Positions 23,072 to 31,527 of a stretch of 48,866 nt of DNA are shown piece by piece. The DNA is from JBNLBT01 sp050303435 (GTDB taxonomy: Bacteria; Pseudomonadota; Gammaproteobacteria; Xanthomonadales; Marinicellaceae). Location of the stretch: NCBI GenBank assembly GCA_050303435.1, contig JBNLBT010000016.1, positions 1-48,866 on the forward strand, read 5' to 3'. Position 1 is the stretch's first letter. Every line of letters starts with the position of its first letter. Both the position numbers and the translations under genes were made by a program. The notes under the pieces were generated by a model. That model made no database searches, was not told the DNA's origin, and worked only from the letters and a program-made list of their open reading frames with translations.

Positions 23072-24454
23072 ATGGATTTGGGCGTCATCGGCATCATCGT
23101 TTCACTGGGTCTGCTGATGTATCTGGCCTACCGCGGGGTCAGTGTCATCATTCTTGCGCCGGCCCTGGCCATGCTGGCGGTGCTGTTGGCCAGTGAAGGG
23201 CCACAGATGCTCGGTATCTACACGCAGATTTTTATGCAGAAGATGGGCGGCTTTGTGATCAAGTATTTCCCCATTTTCCTGCTCGGCGCGATCTTCGGCA
23301 AATTGATGGAAGATTCCGGCTCGGCCAAAGTGATCGCCCGCGCCATCATCCGCTCCCTGGGCGAACGCCACGCGGCCCTCGCCATTGTGTTGTCCTGCGG
23401 GCTGTTGACCTACGGCGGGGTGTCGGCTTTTGTGGTGGCCTTTGCAGTGTATCCATTGGCCGCGGCGCTGTTCAAGGAAGCCAATCTGCCGAAACGCTTC
23501 ATCCCGGCCACCATTGCGCTGGGCGCGTTCACATTCACCATGACCTGTCTGCCAGGCACCGCGCAGATTCACAACATCATTCCGACCACGTATTTTAAAA
23601 CCGACATTTACGCGGCGCCGCTGATCGGATTGCTGGCCGGTGTCGCGATGATGCTCGGCGGTTTGTGGTGGATCAACCGACGCGTGCGCACCCACCGCGC
23701 CGAGGGCTACGGCAGCGGCCACACCAATGAACCGGTGCTGCACGAAGATTTTCGCCTGCCCTCGGTGGGCGCAGCACTGCTGCCGATTGTGGTGGTGGTG
23801 CTGGCCAATTTTGTGTTCACCAAATTCCTCATCCCTGGGTGGGACACGGCGTATTTGTCTGAGGGCCGTTTCGGTGGCACCTCCATCGGATCGTTGACCG
23901 GCATCTGGTCGATGATCATGTCGCTGGTGGCGGCCATCCTCACTGTGGTGGCGGTCAATTTCAGCAAATTTGTGGACGTCAATCGCACCCTGACGCAGGG
24001 CGCGCTGGGCTCCATGCTGCCGACCTTTAACACCGGTTCGGAAGTGGGCTATGGCGGCACCATCGCGTCGCTGGCGGCCTTTGTGGTGGTCAAGGACGCG
24101 GTGATCAATGTGGCCCCCGGACACCCGATGATTTCTGAAGTGCTGGCGGTGAATGTGCTGGCCGGCATCACTGGCTCGGCTTCGGGCGGGCTGACCATTG
24201 CCCTGGAAGCATTGGGCGACACCTATTATCAGCTGGCCCTGCAAAACGGCATCAACCCCGAATGGATGCACCGGCTGGCTTCGATGGCTTCCGGCGGCTT
24301 TGACTCATTGCCGCACAACGGCGCCGTGATCACCCTGTTGACCATCTGCGGGCTGTCGCACAAACAATCCTACAAAGACATCGCCATGGTGTCGCTGGCC
24401 ATCCCGGTGAGCATCATCCTGGTGGTGTCTCTGGTGCTGAGTTTTCTGTTCTGA
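23072..24454 (+). CDS. GntP-family permease
   Basis: The 460-aa inner-membrane protein has about 12 hydrophobic segments and GntP-like sequences (FPIFLLGAIFGKLMEDSG, GLLTYGGVSAFVVAF, ASGGFDSLPHNGAVITLL). The family carries gluconate or other short hydroxy acids such as 3-hydroxybutyrate with protons. The substrate is not determinable here; absence of gluconate kinase and presence of acyl-CoA genes nearby make an organic or hydroxy acid other than gluconate reasonable. A GGAGGAG site lies eight bases upstream. Its stop is directly followed by the ATG of the PhyH gene, so the two are tightly coupled. Confidence 0.85.
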   Translation: MDLGVIGIIVSLGLLMYLAYRGVSVIILAPALAMLAVLLASEGPQMLGIYTQIFMQKMGGFVIKYFPIFLLGAIFGKLMEDSGSAKVIARAIIRSLGERHAALAIVLSCGLLTYGGVSAFVVAFAVYPLAAALFKEANLPKRFIPATIALGAFTFTMTCLPGTAQIHNIIPTTYFKTDIYAAPLIGLLAGVAMMLGGLWWINRRVRTHRAEGYGSGHTNEPVLHEDFRLPSVGAALLPIVVVVLANFVFTKFLIPGWDTAYLSEGRFGGTSIGSLTGIWSMIMSLVAAILTVVAVNFSKFVDVNRTLTQGALGSMLPTFNTGSEVGYGGTIASLAAFVVVKDAVINVAPGHPMISEVLAVNVLAGITGSASGGLTIALEALGDTYYQLALQNGINPEWMHRLASMASGGFDSLPHNGAVITLLTICGLSHKQSYKDIAMVSLAIPVSIILVVSLVLSFLF

Positions 24455-25216
24455 ATGCGCCCGCTGGATTCACATCAATCCCGCGAGTTTTCAGAACGCG
24501 GATTTCTGCTGCGCCGTGGGGCTGCGACGCCTGAATTGCTGGAGCAATTGCGCGCGGCCACCTGGCACGACCTGCGCGAGCGGGTTGAACCCTTTGAACT
24601 GGAAGCGGAGGTGTGCTATCCCGGTGCGCCGGCGTCCATTGACGCGCCCGGCGGCCAGACCATTCGCCGATTGTTGCTGGCTTTTGCGCGCGGCGGCCCT
24701 TTCCAAGAATGGGCACTGCAGCCTTCGGTGTTGCGCGATTTGCGCCAGTTGTTTGGAGACGATGCGTTGCATCTGGTGCAGTCACACCACAATTGCGTGA
24801 TGACCAAGCAGCCGCGTTTCAGCTCATTGACTGCGTGGCACAAAGACGTGCGTTACTGGCGATTCGATGACAACCGCCTGATCAACACCTGGCTGGCGTT
24901 GTACGATGAAACACCGGACAACGGCTGTTTGCGGGTGCTGCCCGGTTCGCACCGCTGGCGACCTGAGTCCGGTTTGCTCGACGATGCGCAGTTTCTGCGC
25001 GAAGACACTCCCGAAGGACGGGCGTGGATTGAGCGGGCGGAGAACGTGTCACTGAAGGCCGGCGATGCGCTGTATTTTGATGCCGGCATCTTTCATGCCG
25101 CCGGGCACAACCGCAGCGAGCAGCCGAAAATGTCGGTGGTGTTCACCTACCACGACGGCCGCACGCACCCGGTGGCGGACAGCAAATCCACCGCATTCCC
25201 TGAAATCATCTGTTGA
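24455..25216 (+). CDS. Phytanoyl-CoA dioxygenase (PhyH)-family oxygenase
   Basis: A 253-aa Fe(II)/2-oxoglutarate-dependent oxygenase. The iron site is H129-x-D131 (AWHKDVRYW) with distal His214 (DAGIFHAAGHNRS), and Arg220 would bind 2-oxoglutarate. LRVLPGSHRW is the usual beta-strand region. Such enzymes hydroxylate lipids, osmolytes, phosphonates or secondary metabolites; the substrate is unknown. It begins at the base after the GntP stop (TGA-ATG), implying co-translation with the permease, whose cargo may be its substrate or product. Convergent with tesB, one base between the stop codons. Confidence 0.8.
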   Translation: MRPLDSHQSREFSERGFLLRRGAATPELLEQLRAATWHDLRERVEPFELEAEVCYPGAPASIDAPGGQTIRRLLLAFARGGPFQEWALQPSVLRDLRQLFGDDALHLVQSHHNCVMTKQPRFSSLTAWHKDVRYWRFDDNRLINTWLALYDETPDNGCLRVLPGSHRWRPESGLLDDAQFLREDTPEGRAWIERAENVSLKAGDALYFDAGIFHAAGHNRSEQPKMSVVFTYHDGRTHPVADSKSTAFPEIIC

Positions 25217-25217
25217 C

Positions 25218-26087
25218 TCAGCCGTCTTTGGGTTTGTCCCACCAGCGCATCAGGCCCTGTTGTGCGGTGGATGCCACCAATCGTCCCTGAATGTCAAACA
25301 CGTGTCCGGTGGCAAAGCCACGGGCTTCGCTGCTGCTGGGGCTGTCGCAGTCGTACAACAGCCAGTCGTCGATGCGGAATGTCCGATGAAACCACATGGC
25401 GTGATCCAGGCTGGCGAATTGCAGGCGCGGATCCAGGTAGGAGATGCCGTGCGGCAAAGTGGCGGTGGAAACCAGGTGAAAATCCGATACAAAGGTCAAC
25501 AGTTCGCTGTGAATGGCCTGCGCATTCGGCAACGGTTCGCGGGCGCGAAACCACAGGCGCTTGATCGGCGGTTTGGGGGTGTCATCAAACGGATCGACGT
25601 CGTCCACAAAACGAAACTCAAACGGCCCCTGGGTGGTCAGTGTGCGGCGCATGCGGGTTGACAGGGTTTTCATTTTATCGCCCGGAATCAGCGGTTTTTC
25701 ATTCAGTTGATCCGGCATCGGCACTTCGGGCATGGGTTTCTGGTGCTCAAAACCGACCTCGTCGCGCTGAAAGGAACAGGCCAGTATCAAAATCGGCTTG
25801 CCGTTCTGAATCGCTGAAACGCGGCGGTTGCTGAAGCTGCGTCCGTCGCGCGCACGTTCGACCTGGTAGATCACCGGTTTGGCGCAATCGCCCTCGCGCA
25901 GAAAATACGCGTGCAGTGAATGCACCTGCTGATCGGCGGTGGTGTTGTAGGCCGCGGTCAGTGCCTGACCCAGCGCTTGGCCACCGAAAATGCGGCCGGT
26001 GCCGATGTCCAGGCTTTGCCCGCGAAACAGGTTTTCTTCCAGTTTTTCCAGTTCGAAATAGGTCAGCAGTTTCTTCAGATCACTCAT
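25218..26087 (-). CDS. tesB: Acyl-CoA thioesterase II
   Basis: A 289-aa cytoplasmic double-hotdog thioesterase hydrolysing medium- and long-chain acyl-CoA to free acid and CoA. Family features are the N-terminal RGQSLDIGTGRIFGGQALGQAL region, HSLHAYFLREGD, LDHAMWFHR and GHVFDIQGRLVASTAQQGLMR near the C-terminus, which hold the Asp, Thr and Gln of the active site. Length matches E. coli TesB closely. It follows the AmpD-like gene by six bases on the minus strand, so it is probably read from that gene's promoter. Confidence 0.92.
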   Translation of the reverse strand: MSDLKKLLTYFELEKLEENLFRGQSLDIGTGRIFGGQALGQALTAAYNTTADQQVHSLHAYFLREGDCAKPVIYQVERARDGRSFSNRRVSAIQNGKPILILACSFQRDEVGFEHQKPMPEVPMPDQLNEKPLIPGDKMKTLSTRMRRTLTTQGPFEFRFVDDVDPFDDTPKPPIKRLWFRAREPLPNAQAIHSELLTFVSDFHLVSTATLPHGISYLDPRLQFASLDHAMWFHRTFRIDDWLLYDCDSPSSSEARGFATGHVFDIQGRLVASTAQQGLMRWWDKPKDG

Positions 26088-26093
26088 GGTGTT

Positions 26094-26735
26094 TCAGTCG
26101 TAGCGGTTGGCCACCTTGCCGATGTTGATCAGGGGGATGGCTTGCATCACGCGTGGCCAGGGAAACAAGGGGCCCGGGTCCATTTTGCGCGACACGCGTT
26201 GATGGGCATCGTCGCTGGCCGGCACCTGTTCGGTGTCCATGTCTTCGTGGCCGGCGATGTGTTTCAGTTGCGGGTGTTGTCCGGTCAGCCACTCGATCAG
26301 CTCAATCAAGGCATCGATCTGCGCCGCCGGGTAGTCTTCCTGCATGGTTTGCGCAGCGCTGCTGAGCCAGTCCGGGTAGCGCCCGAGGTTGACCAGTTCC
26401 ACGCCAATCGATCGGCGATTGTGATCGCGCACGTGGTGGGCCACGCGCGCCGGCGACACCCATTGCTCACAGGCGCCGTCGCGGTCAATGTAGTAATGGC
26501 CGCTGTTGCCGGTGCCCGAGGTGTAGTGGATGCGCTCGGCGTATGTCCTTGCGGTGGCCAGGTCCGGCAGTTCGGTGCAATGCACCACCAACAGTTCAAT
26601 GCCGTCGGGATCGCGTGACTCCAGGGCGTTTTCATACGGCAGGGGGCGGTGCACAATGCGCAAGATCGGAAGGTTCCACGTGTTTTTTCGCCATTCTAAC
26701 AAAATTAAATCGGGATGGGATTGAAAAGTGGCCAA
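26094..26735 (-). CDS. AmpD-like N-acetylmuramoyl-L-alanine amidase (Amidase_2)
   Basis: The protein cleaves the bond between muramic acid and the peptide stem. Zinc ligands correspond to His52 (LVVHCTE), His163 (AGHEDMD) and Asp186 (KMDPGP), with the catalytic Glu113 in IGVELVN. It lacks a signal peptide, like cytoplasmic AmpD in muropeptide recycling. Between His163 and Asp186 it has about 12 more residues than E. coli AmpD. The start is uncertain: the frame as given begins within the yceD promoter (TTGAAA at 26721-26726), so a TTG or GTG about 26 codons further in is likely. Divergent from yceD. Confidence 0.75.
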   Translation of the reverse strand: MATFQSHPDLILLEWRKNTWNLPILRIVHRPLPYENALESRDPDGIELLVVHCTELPDLATARTYAERIHYTSGTGNSGHYYIDRDGACEQWVSPARVAHHVRDHNRRSIGVELVNLGRYPDWLSSAAQTMQEDYPAAQIDALIELIEWLTGQHPQLKHIAGHEDMDTEQVPASDDAHQRVSRKMDPGPLFPWPRVMQAIPLINIGKVANRYD

Positions 26736-26749
26736 AAAAACATTAGAAT
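26721..26749 (+). promoter_or_regulatory. Sigma-70 promoter of the yceD-rpmF-plsX-fab operon
   Basis: TTGAAA (26721-26726), 17-base spacer, TAGAAT (26744-26749): strong matches to both consensus hexamers with ideal spacing. Expected transcription start is 26756-26758, one to three bases before the yceD ATG at 26759, so the message may be almost leaderless. Confidence 0.75.
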
Positions 26750-26758
26750 TCGCCGGCT

Positions 26759-27265
26759 ATGGCGCATTCACCACCGGAATCAGTTGAGTTGTCTCAAGCT
26801 GTCAATCATGGTTGGGAATACAGCGGGCGTTTCCGTGTCACGCTGATGTCCCGATTGCCGGACAATCTGCTGGCCGAAAACCCTGAAGTAGAATACAGCT
26901 TGCGCTTCATGAAGGCCGACAGACTGCCCGGTGCCGCTGAACTCGTCGTAACAACCAAGGTGCGTCTGGTGTGCCAGCGCAGTTTGCAGGAATTTGACTG
27001 GCCGGTGCGCGTGGACCGGACGATCGGATTTGTCAATCACCTGGATCAGGAAATCAGCCTGGACCGGGACATGGTGCCGGCCTGGTGCGAGGATGATCGG
27101 GTCAATGCAATGAAACTGATTGAAGATGAATTGATGCTGGCTTTGCCGGAATACCCGACCAAGCCAGGCACAGAATTGAATGCAACGGATGACCTGCCGC
27201 ACGACGCGGCCGAAGAAAAAAGCCATCCGTTTGCGGTGTTAAAAGATTTAATCAAAGAACCGTAG
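26759..27265 (+). CDS. yceD: YceD/DUF177-family protein
   Basis: The 168-aa protein belongs to the YceD family, which nearly always precedes rpmF and is linked to ribosomal RNA or L32 metabolism. Recognisable parts are the WEYSGRFRVT N-terminal region, TKVRLVCQRSL, the acidic IEDELMLALPEYP and the C-terminal HPFAVLKDL. Where many relatives have CxxC, here it is CQRS, with one Cys missing. ATG 26759 aligns with the start of E. coli YceD. There is no Shine-Dalgarno sequence, in line with the near-leaderless promoter. rpmF follows after 17 bases. Confidence 0.9.
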   Translation: MAHSPPESVELSQAVNHGWEYSGRFRVTLMSRLPDNLLAENPEVEYSLRFMKADRLPGAAELVVTTKVRLVCQRSLQEFDWPVRVDRTIGFVNHLDQEISLDRDMVPAWCEDDRVNAMKLIEDELMLALPEYPTKPGTELNATDDLPHDAAEEKSHPFAVLKDLIKEP

Positions 27266-27282
27266 GTATTTGGAGTCAGATT

Positions 27283-27483
27283 ATGGCAGTACAAAAAAGT
27301 CGCAAAACGCCTTCAAAAAGAGGCATGAGACGTGCACACGACAAATTGAAAGCCAGAACGTTGTCAATTGAACCGGAAACCGGTGAAACCCATCTGCGTC
27401 ACCACGTCAGTAAGGAAGGGTTCTATCGCGGCAAGGAAGTGATTCAGGTCGAACAGGCCGTTCTTGAAGAAGACGACGATTGA
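27283..27483 (+). CDS. rpmF: 50S ribosomal protein L32
   Basis: A 66-aa basic ribosomal protein with the family start MAVQKSRKTPSKRGMRRAHD and the core THLRHHVSKEGFYRGKEV. It has no Cys, as in other zinc-free L32. The C-terminus carries an unusual acidic extension (EEDDD) compared with the roughly 57-aa E. coli protein. It is followed by an intrinsic terminator just before plsX, which should set the ratio between ribosomal protein and lipid-synthesis genes. Confidence 0.97.
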   Translation: MAVQKSRKTPSKRGMRRAHDKLKARTLSIEPETGETHLRHHVSKEGFYRGKEVIQVEQAVLEEDDD

Positions 27484-27507
27484 TTGCGTTTTACAATTGA
27501 ATCAACC

Positions 27508-27545
27508 GGGGACACTGCGGCACTCTGCACTGTCCCTGTTTTTTT
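27508..27545 (+). terminator. Intrinsic terminator/attenuator between rpmF and plsX
   Basis: GGGACA (27508-27513) pairs with TGTCCC (27531-27536), with further inner pairs (TGCGG against CTGCA with one wobble), followed by a T-run at 27539-27545. The run touches the plsX ATG at 27546. It should stop most transcription after rpmF, with read-through into plsX. Confidence 0.75.
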
Positions 27546-28511
27546 ATGAGCGGGGGCACTCAAATCACACTGGCGGTTGACCTGATGGGCGGCGACCTGA
27601 GTCCGGACGTGCGCCTGGACGCGTTGCGCCGGTTCAAACGGCACAACCCGCAGGTGCACCTGGTGCTGTTCGCCACATCCGCGCTGCAAAATCAATTGGA
27701 TGAATTTCTCGCCAGCGAGCGGGTGGTGTGGTGTGAACAACAGGTCGGCATGGATGAGTCGCCACTGAAAACGCTGAAAAGCAAACGCGACAGCACCCTG
27801 TCCAGGGCCATTCAGTCGCTGTCCAATCAACAGGCCGATGCCTGCGTCAGTTGCGGCAACACCGGCGCGATTGTGGCCTTTGCCAAGCACTGGCTGCGTC
27901 CTCTGGCCGACATCGATCGCCCCGCACTGGCCACGTTTTTGCCGGCGGACGGCAAAAAAGCCCTGTTGCTGGACGTGGGCGCCACATTGGATTACAGTGC
28001 CGATGATCTGTACCACCTGGCGCGTTTGGGTTCCGTGGCGCTGTCGCGTCTTGATGCGGATCGCGCGCAACCGGAAGTGGCGTTGTTGAATGTCGGCGTT
28101 GAGGACATCAAAGGCAACGACGCGGTGCGCCAGGCCGACCGGCTGCTGTCCGATTCACACCTGAACTATCTGGGCTATTGCGAAGGTTCGCATTTGTTCA
28201 ATGGCTACGCGGACGTGATTTGTTGCGACGGTTTTGTTGGCAACATCACCCTGAAGGCCTGCGAGGCGATGGCGGAATTTTTGGGTAAAAACAAACAAAG
28301 CCGACGCCTGAGTCAATGGATGCAACGACTCAATCCGCCCCGTCTGGGGCCGCAGGATTACAGCGGTGCGATGCTGCTGGGCTTGAACGGACTGATCATC
28401 AAAGCCCACGGCAATTCCACCGACGACACCTTTCTACAGGCCCTCAACCAGGCAGCGACGCTGGCTCGAGGGCGCTTCATTCAAGACTTGCAAACCCAAC
28501 TGGAGCAATAA
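27546..28511 (+). CDS. plsX: Phosphate acyltransferase PlsX
   Basis: PlsX makes acyl-phosphate from acyl-ACP for the first step of phospholipid synthesis. The 321-aa protein has the family start ITLAVDLMGGDLSPD, SCGNTGAIVAFAK, LLDVGATLD, and the conserved DGFVGNITLKACEAMAEF and GLIIKAHGNS. It is a little shorter than most PlsX. The ATG directly follows a T-run of a terminator, and there is no Shine-Dalgarno sequence; an internal start is unlikely because the AVDLMGG motif lies only ten residues in. fabH begins at the base after its stop. Confidence 0.95.
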   Translation: MSGGTQITLAVDLMGGDLSPDVRLDALRRFKRHNPQVHLVLFATSALQNQLDEFLASERVVWCEQQVGMDESPLKTLKSKRDSTLSRAIQSLSNQQADACVSCGNTGAIVAFAKHWLRPLADIDRPALATFLPADGKKALLLDVGATLDYSADDLYHLARLGSVALSRLDADRAQPEVALLNVGVEDIKGNDAVRQADRLLSDSHLNYLGYCEGSHLFNGYADVICCDGFVGNITLKACEAMAEFLGKNKQSRRLSQWMQRLNPPRLGPQDYSGAMLLGLNGLIIKAHGNSTDDTFLQALNQAATLARGRFIQDLQTQLEQ

Positions 28512-29483
28512 ATGACGATCTATTCACGCATCATCGGTACAGGCAGCCATTTGCCGCAGAGAGTCCTCAGCAACGCGGATCTGGAAAAGATGGTGGAAAC
28601 CAGCGATGAATGGATTCGGACGCGCACCGGCATTGAACAGCGGCACATCGCCGGCGAGGGCGAAACCACTGCCACACTGGCGCTGGAAGCCGCGCGCAAA
28701 GCCCTGGATGCGGCCGGCATGCAGGCCAGTGAACTGGATCTGATTGTGGTTGGCACCACCACTCCGGATCTGGTGTTCCCCAGCGTCGGTTGCCTGATCC
28801 AGAAAGAACTGGGTTGTCCCGGCATCGGTGCATTTGACGTCAACGCGGCCTGCAGCGGATTCATTTACGCGATCTCCGTGGCGGATAAATTCATCCGTTC
28901 CGGCCAGTATAAAAACGTGCTGGTGGTGGGTGCTGAAACCCTGTCACGCATCGTCAACTGGGCCGATCGCTCGACCTGCGTGCTGTTTGGAGACGGCGCC
29001 GGTGCCGCGGTGCTGCGCGCCGACGATCAACCCGGCATCCTTTCAACCCACATCCATGCCGATGGTGGATACGGTCACTTGCTCGAAGCCGACGCCGGCG
29101 TGTCGCGCGGATTCAAAGCGGACGCCGAAGGCGCCGTGTCTGTGCAGATGAAAGGCAACGAAGTGTTCAAACAGGCGGTGCTGACGCTGGGTAAAATCGT
29201 GCGCGAAACCCTCAAGGCGAATGGCATGAGCAAGGCCGATGTGGACTGGCTGATTCCGCATCAGGCCAATTTACGCATCATCACCGCGACCGCGAAAAAA
29301 CTCGACATGAGCATGGACCGGGTGGTGGTCACGGTCAATAAACACGGCAACACATCGGCCGCATCGGTGGCGATGGCGCTGGACACCGCGATTCGTTCGG
29401 GCCGCATACAGCGCGGCGATGTGATGCTGCTGGAAGCCTTCGGTGGCGGTTTCACCTGGGGCTCAGCGCTGATCAAGTATTGA
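28512..29483 (+). CDS. fabH: 3-oxoacyl-ACP synthase III
   Basis: Condenses acetyl-CoA with malonyl-ACP to begin fatty-acid synthesis. The 323-aa protein carries the catalytic Cys114 (NAACSGF), His250 (IPHQAN) and Asn280 (KHGNTSAAS), plus ETSDEWIRTRTGI near the N-terminus. No substitution at any of these positions. The ATG follows the plsX stop directly (TAA-ATG), indicating coupling. fabD follows 20 bases later with its own AGGAG site. Confidence 0.97.
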   Translation: MTIYSRIIGTGSHLPQRVLSNADLEKMVETSDEWIRTRTGIEQRHIAGEGETTATLALEAARKALDAAGMQASELDLIVVGTTTPDLVFPSVGCLIQKELGCPGIGAFDVNAACSGFIYAISVADKFIRSGQYKNVLVVGAETLSRIVNWADRSTCVLFGDGAGAAVLRADDQPGILSTHIHADGGYGHLLEADAGVSRGFKADAEGAVSVQMKGNEVFKQAVLTLGKIVRETLKANGMSKADVDWLIPHQANLRIITATAKKLDMSMDRVVVTVNKHGNTSAASVAMALDTAIRSGRIQRGDVMLLEAFGGGFTWGSALIKY

Positions 29484-29503
29484 ACAAACACACAGGAGCA
29501 CAC

Positions 29504-30424
29504 ATGAATCAAACGGCCTATGTTTTCCCTGGACAAGGTTCGCAGTCTGTTGGCATGGTCAGTGATCTGGCCGCAAAATACCCGCAAGTGGCGGAACATT
29601 TCCAGCGCGCCGGCGCGCGTCTGGGCGTGGATCTGTTCACGCTGGTGCAAGACGGTCCGGCCGAAACACTGAATCGCACTGAATTCACCCAGCCGGCCTT
29701 GTTGACTGCTTCGGTGGCGATCTGGCAACTGGTCAATCAGAACAACCCGCAGCAACCGGCGGTGATGGCCGGCCATTCACTGGGCGAGTATTCCGCGCTG
29801 GTGTGTGCCGGTGCGCTGGACTTCGAAGACGCGGTGGCGCTGGTGCACAAACGCGGCCAGTACATGCAGCAGGCGGTGGCCGAAGGCGCCGGCGCGATGG
29901 CTGCGGTGCTGGGGCTGGAAGAAGCGGACATCGTCAATGTGTGTCGCGAAGCCGGTGGCGTGGTCAGTCCGGCGAATTTCAATTCACCGGGACAAATCGT
30001 CATTGCCGGAGAAAAAGACGCCGTGCAGCGGGCCTCGGAACTGGCCTCTGCGGCCGGCGCCAAGCGCGTGATCCCTCTGGCGGTCAGCGTGCCCTCGCAT
30101 TGTGAATTGATGCGACCGGCGGCGGAGCTGCTGGCCCAGGATCTGCACGGTGTGAACCTGCAAACGCCAAAAATTCCGGTGATTCAGAACGTCGATGTGG
30201 CCGCGCACGAAGACCCTGAAGCGATCAAGCAGGCGCTGGTGGATCAGCTGCATTCGCCGGTGCAATGGACCCGCACCATGCAGGCGTTTGCGGATCGCGG
30301 CATCGAAGTGGTGTGTGAATGCGGGCCCGGCAAGGTGCTCAGCGGCTTGTTCAAACGCTTTGATCGACAACTTACAATCATCCCGATGGGGGATGTTAAA
30401 GGCGCAGAAGAGGTGATCGCATGA
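29504..30424 (+). CDS. fabD: Malonyl-CoA:ACP transacylase
   Basis: Moves malonyl from CoA to ACP. The 306-aa enzyme starts with YVFPGQGSQ, carries the nucleophilic Ser92 in GHSLGEYSAL, an Arg in the VHKRGQYM segment that binds the malonyl carboxylate, and VPSHCELM with the catalytic His. ATG 29504 has AGGAG five bases upstream; the longer frame starting 24 bases earlier is rejected. It overlaps fabG by four bases (ATGA). Confidence 0.96.
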   Translation: MNQTAYVFPGQGSQSVGMVSDLAAKYPQVAEHFQRAGARLGVDLFTLVQDGPAETLNRTEFTQPALLTASVAIWQLVNQNNPQQPAVMAGHSLGEYSALVCAGALDFEDAVALVHKRGQYMQQAVAEGAGAMAAVLGLEEADIVNVCREAGGVVSPANFNSPGQIVIAGEKDAVQRASELASAAGAKRVIPLAVSVPSHCELMRPAAELLAQDLHGVNLQTPKIPVIQNVDVAAHEDPEAIKQALVDQLHSPVQWTRTMQAFADRGIEVVCECGPGKVLSGLFKRFDRQLTIIPMGDVKGAEEVIA

Positions 30425-31164
30425 ACACAGAACTGAACAATCAAGTCGCGCTGGTCAGCGGCGCATCGCGTGGCATCGGCCGCGCCATCGCCATGCAACT
30501 GGCGCAGGCCGGTGCCACCGTGATTGGCACCGCCACCAGCGAGGCCGGAGCGGCGGCCATCGGCGAAGCCTTGCAGGCCCACGGCGGCCGCGGTGAAGTG
30601 CTGGATGTGTCCAGTGCCGACAGCATCGATGCCCTGTTCAGCCGTTTGAAAGAAGCCGGTTTGCAGGTTGATGTTCTGGTCAACAACGCCGGCATCACGG
30701 TGGATAAACTCTTGCTGCGCATGGGTGAGGACGATTGGCAGCGGGTGATCGACACCGATCTGACTTCGGTCTTTCGCATGAGCAAGGCCGTGATCCGCGG
30801 CATGATGAAGGCCCGAGGCGGGCGCATCATCAATGTCGGTTCGGTGATTGGCAGCATGGGCAACGCCGGTCAGGCCAACTACGCGGCGGCCAAGGCCGGG
30901 TTGATCGGTTTCACAAAATCCCTGGCTCGCGAGGTCGGTTCGCGCGGCATCACGGTGAACACCGTGGCGCCCGGATACATCCAGACCGACATGACCGCGC
31001 AGCTGGATGAACAGCAGACCGGGGCGTTGATGTCCCAGGTGCCGCTGGGGCGTCTTGGATGCGCCGACGACATCGCCGCGGCGGTGTTGTTTCTGGCCTC
31101 ACCCATGGCGTCCTACATCACCGGTGAAACCCTGCACGTCAACGGCGGCATGCTGATGCCTTGA
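30421..31164 (+). CDS. fabG: 3-oxoacyl-ACP reductase FabG
   Basis: Reduces 3-oxoacyl-ACP with NADPH in fatty-acid elongation. The 247-aa SDR has SGASRGIG (residues 13-20), NNAG (88-91), Ser141, Tyr154 and Lys158. The position of the catalytic-tetrad Asn (ETNLSSVF in E. coli) reads DTDLTSVF, i.e. Asp113 for Asn. Otherwise the protein closely follows FabG, including GSMGNAGQANYAAAKAG and YITGETLHVNGGM. It lies in its expected place between fabD and acpP, and a 95-base gap with a promoter follows. Confidence 0.95.
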   Translation: MNTELNNQVALVSGASRGIGRAIAMQLAQAGATVIGTATSEAGAAAIGEALQAHGGRGEVLDVSSADSIDALFSRLKEAGLQVDVLVNNAGITVDKLLLRMGEDDWQRVIDTDLTSVFRMSKAVIRGMMKARGGRIINVGSVIGSMGNAGQANYAAAKAGLIGFTKSLAREVGSRGITVNTVAPGYIQTDMTAQLDEQQTGALMSQVPLGRLGCADDIAAAVLFLASPMASYITGETLHVNGGMLMP

Positions 31165-31225
31165 GCGCGCATTTCCGCCGCATTTGAAAGCAGACGATAC
31201 ACTGGATTATTTTCACATCATTGCA

Positions 31226-31231
31226 TACAAT
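31226..31231 (+). promoter_or_regulatory. Candidate -10 element for acpP
   Basis: TACAAT, 28 bases before the acpP ATG, in an AT-rich stretch between fabG and acpP. The -35 is poorly conserved. A separate strong acpP promoter is common because ACP is needed in excess. Confidence 0.45.
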
Positions 31232-31259
31232 ATGCGATTTCACATAGGTTAACACGTAC

Positions 31260-31502
31260 ATGAGCAACATCGAAGAAACCGTCAAAGAGATTGTCATCGA
31301 GCAATTGGATTTGGACATTGAGGTGTCTGAGTTGAACAACTCATCTTCTTTTGTCGATGACCTGGGCGCTGATTCGCTGGATACAGTAGAGCTTGTTATG
31401 GCGCTGGAAGAAGAGTTTGATTGCGAAATTCCGGAAGAAGAAGCTGAAAAAATCACCACAGTCCAACAAGCCATCGACTACATCAACGAACACGTTTCGT
31501 GA
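31260..31502 (+). CDS. acpP: Acyl carrier protein
   Basis: The 80-aa acidic protein carries fatty-acid intermediates on phosphopantetheine attached to Ser39 in GADSLDTVEL. Helix II (DSLDTVELVMALEEEF) is typical. Compared with E. coli ACP it has a fairly divergent N-terminal helix (MSNIEETVKEIVIEQLDLD). The upstream ribosome site is weak (TAGG). It has a candidate promoter of its own and a strong terminator after it, so it can be made as a short separate message. Confidence 0.97.
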   Translation: MSNIEETVKEIVIEQLDLDIEVSELNNSSSFVDDLGADSLDTVELVMALEEEFDCEIPEEEAEKITTVQQAIDYINEHVS

Positions 31503-31527
31503 GTTGATGAGGGTCAGCTGACATCAG

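Noticed and set aside
23102..24271. Minus-strand frame of 389 codons
   Set aside because: Antisense to the GntP permease gene; His/Gln/Arg-rich with no hydrophobic pattern or known motif.
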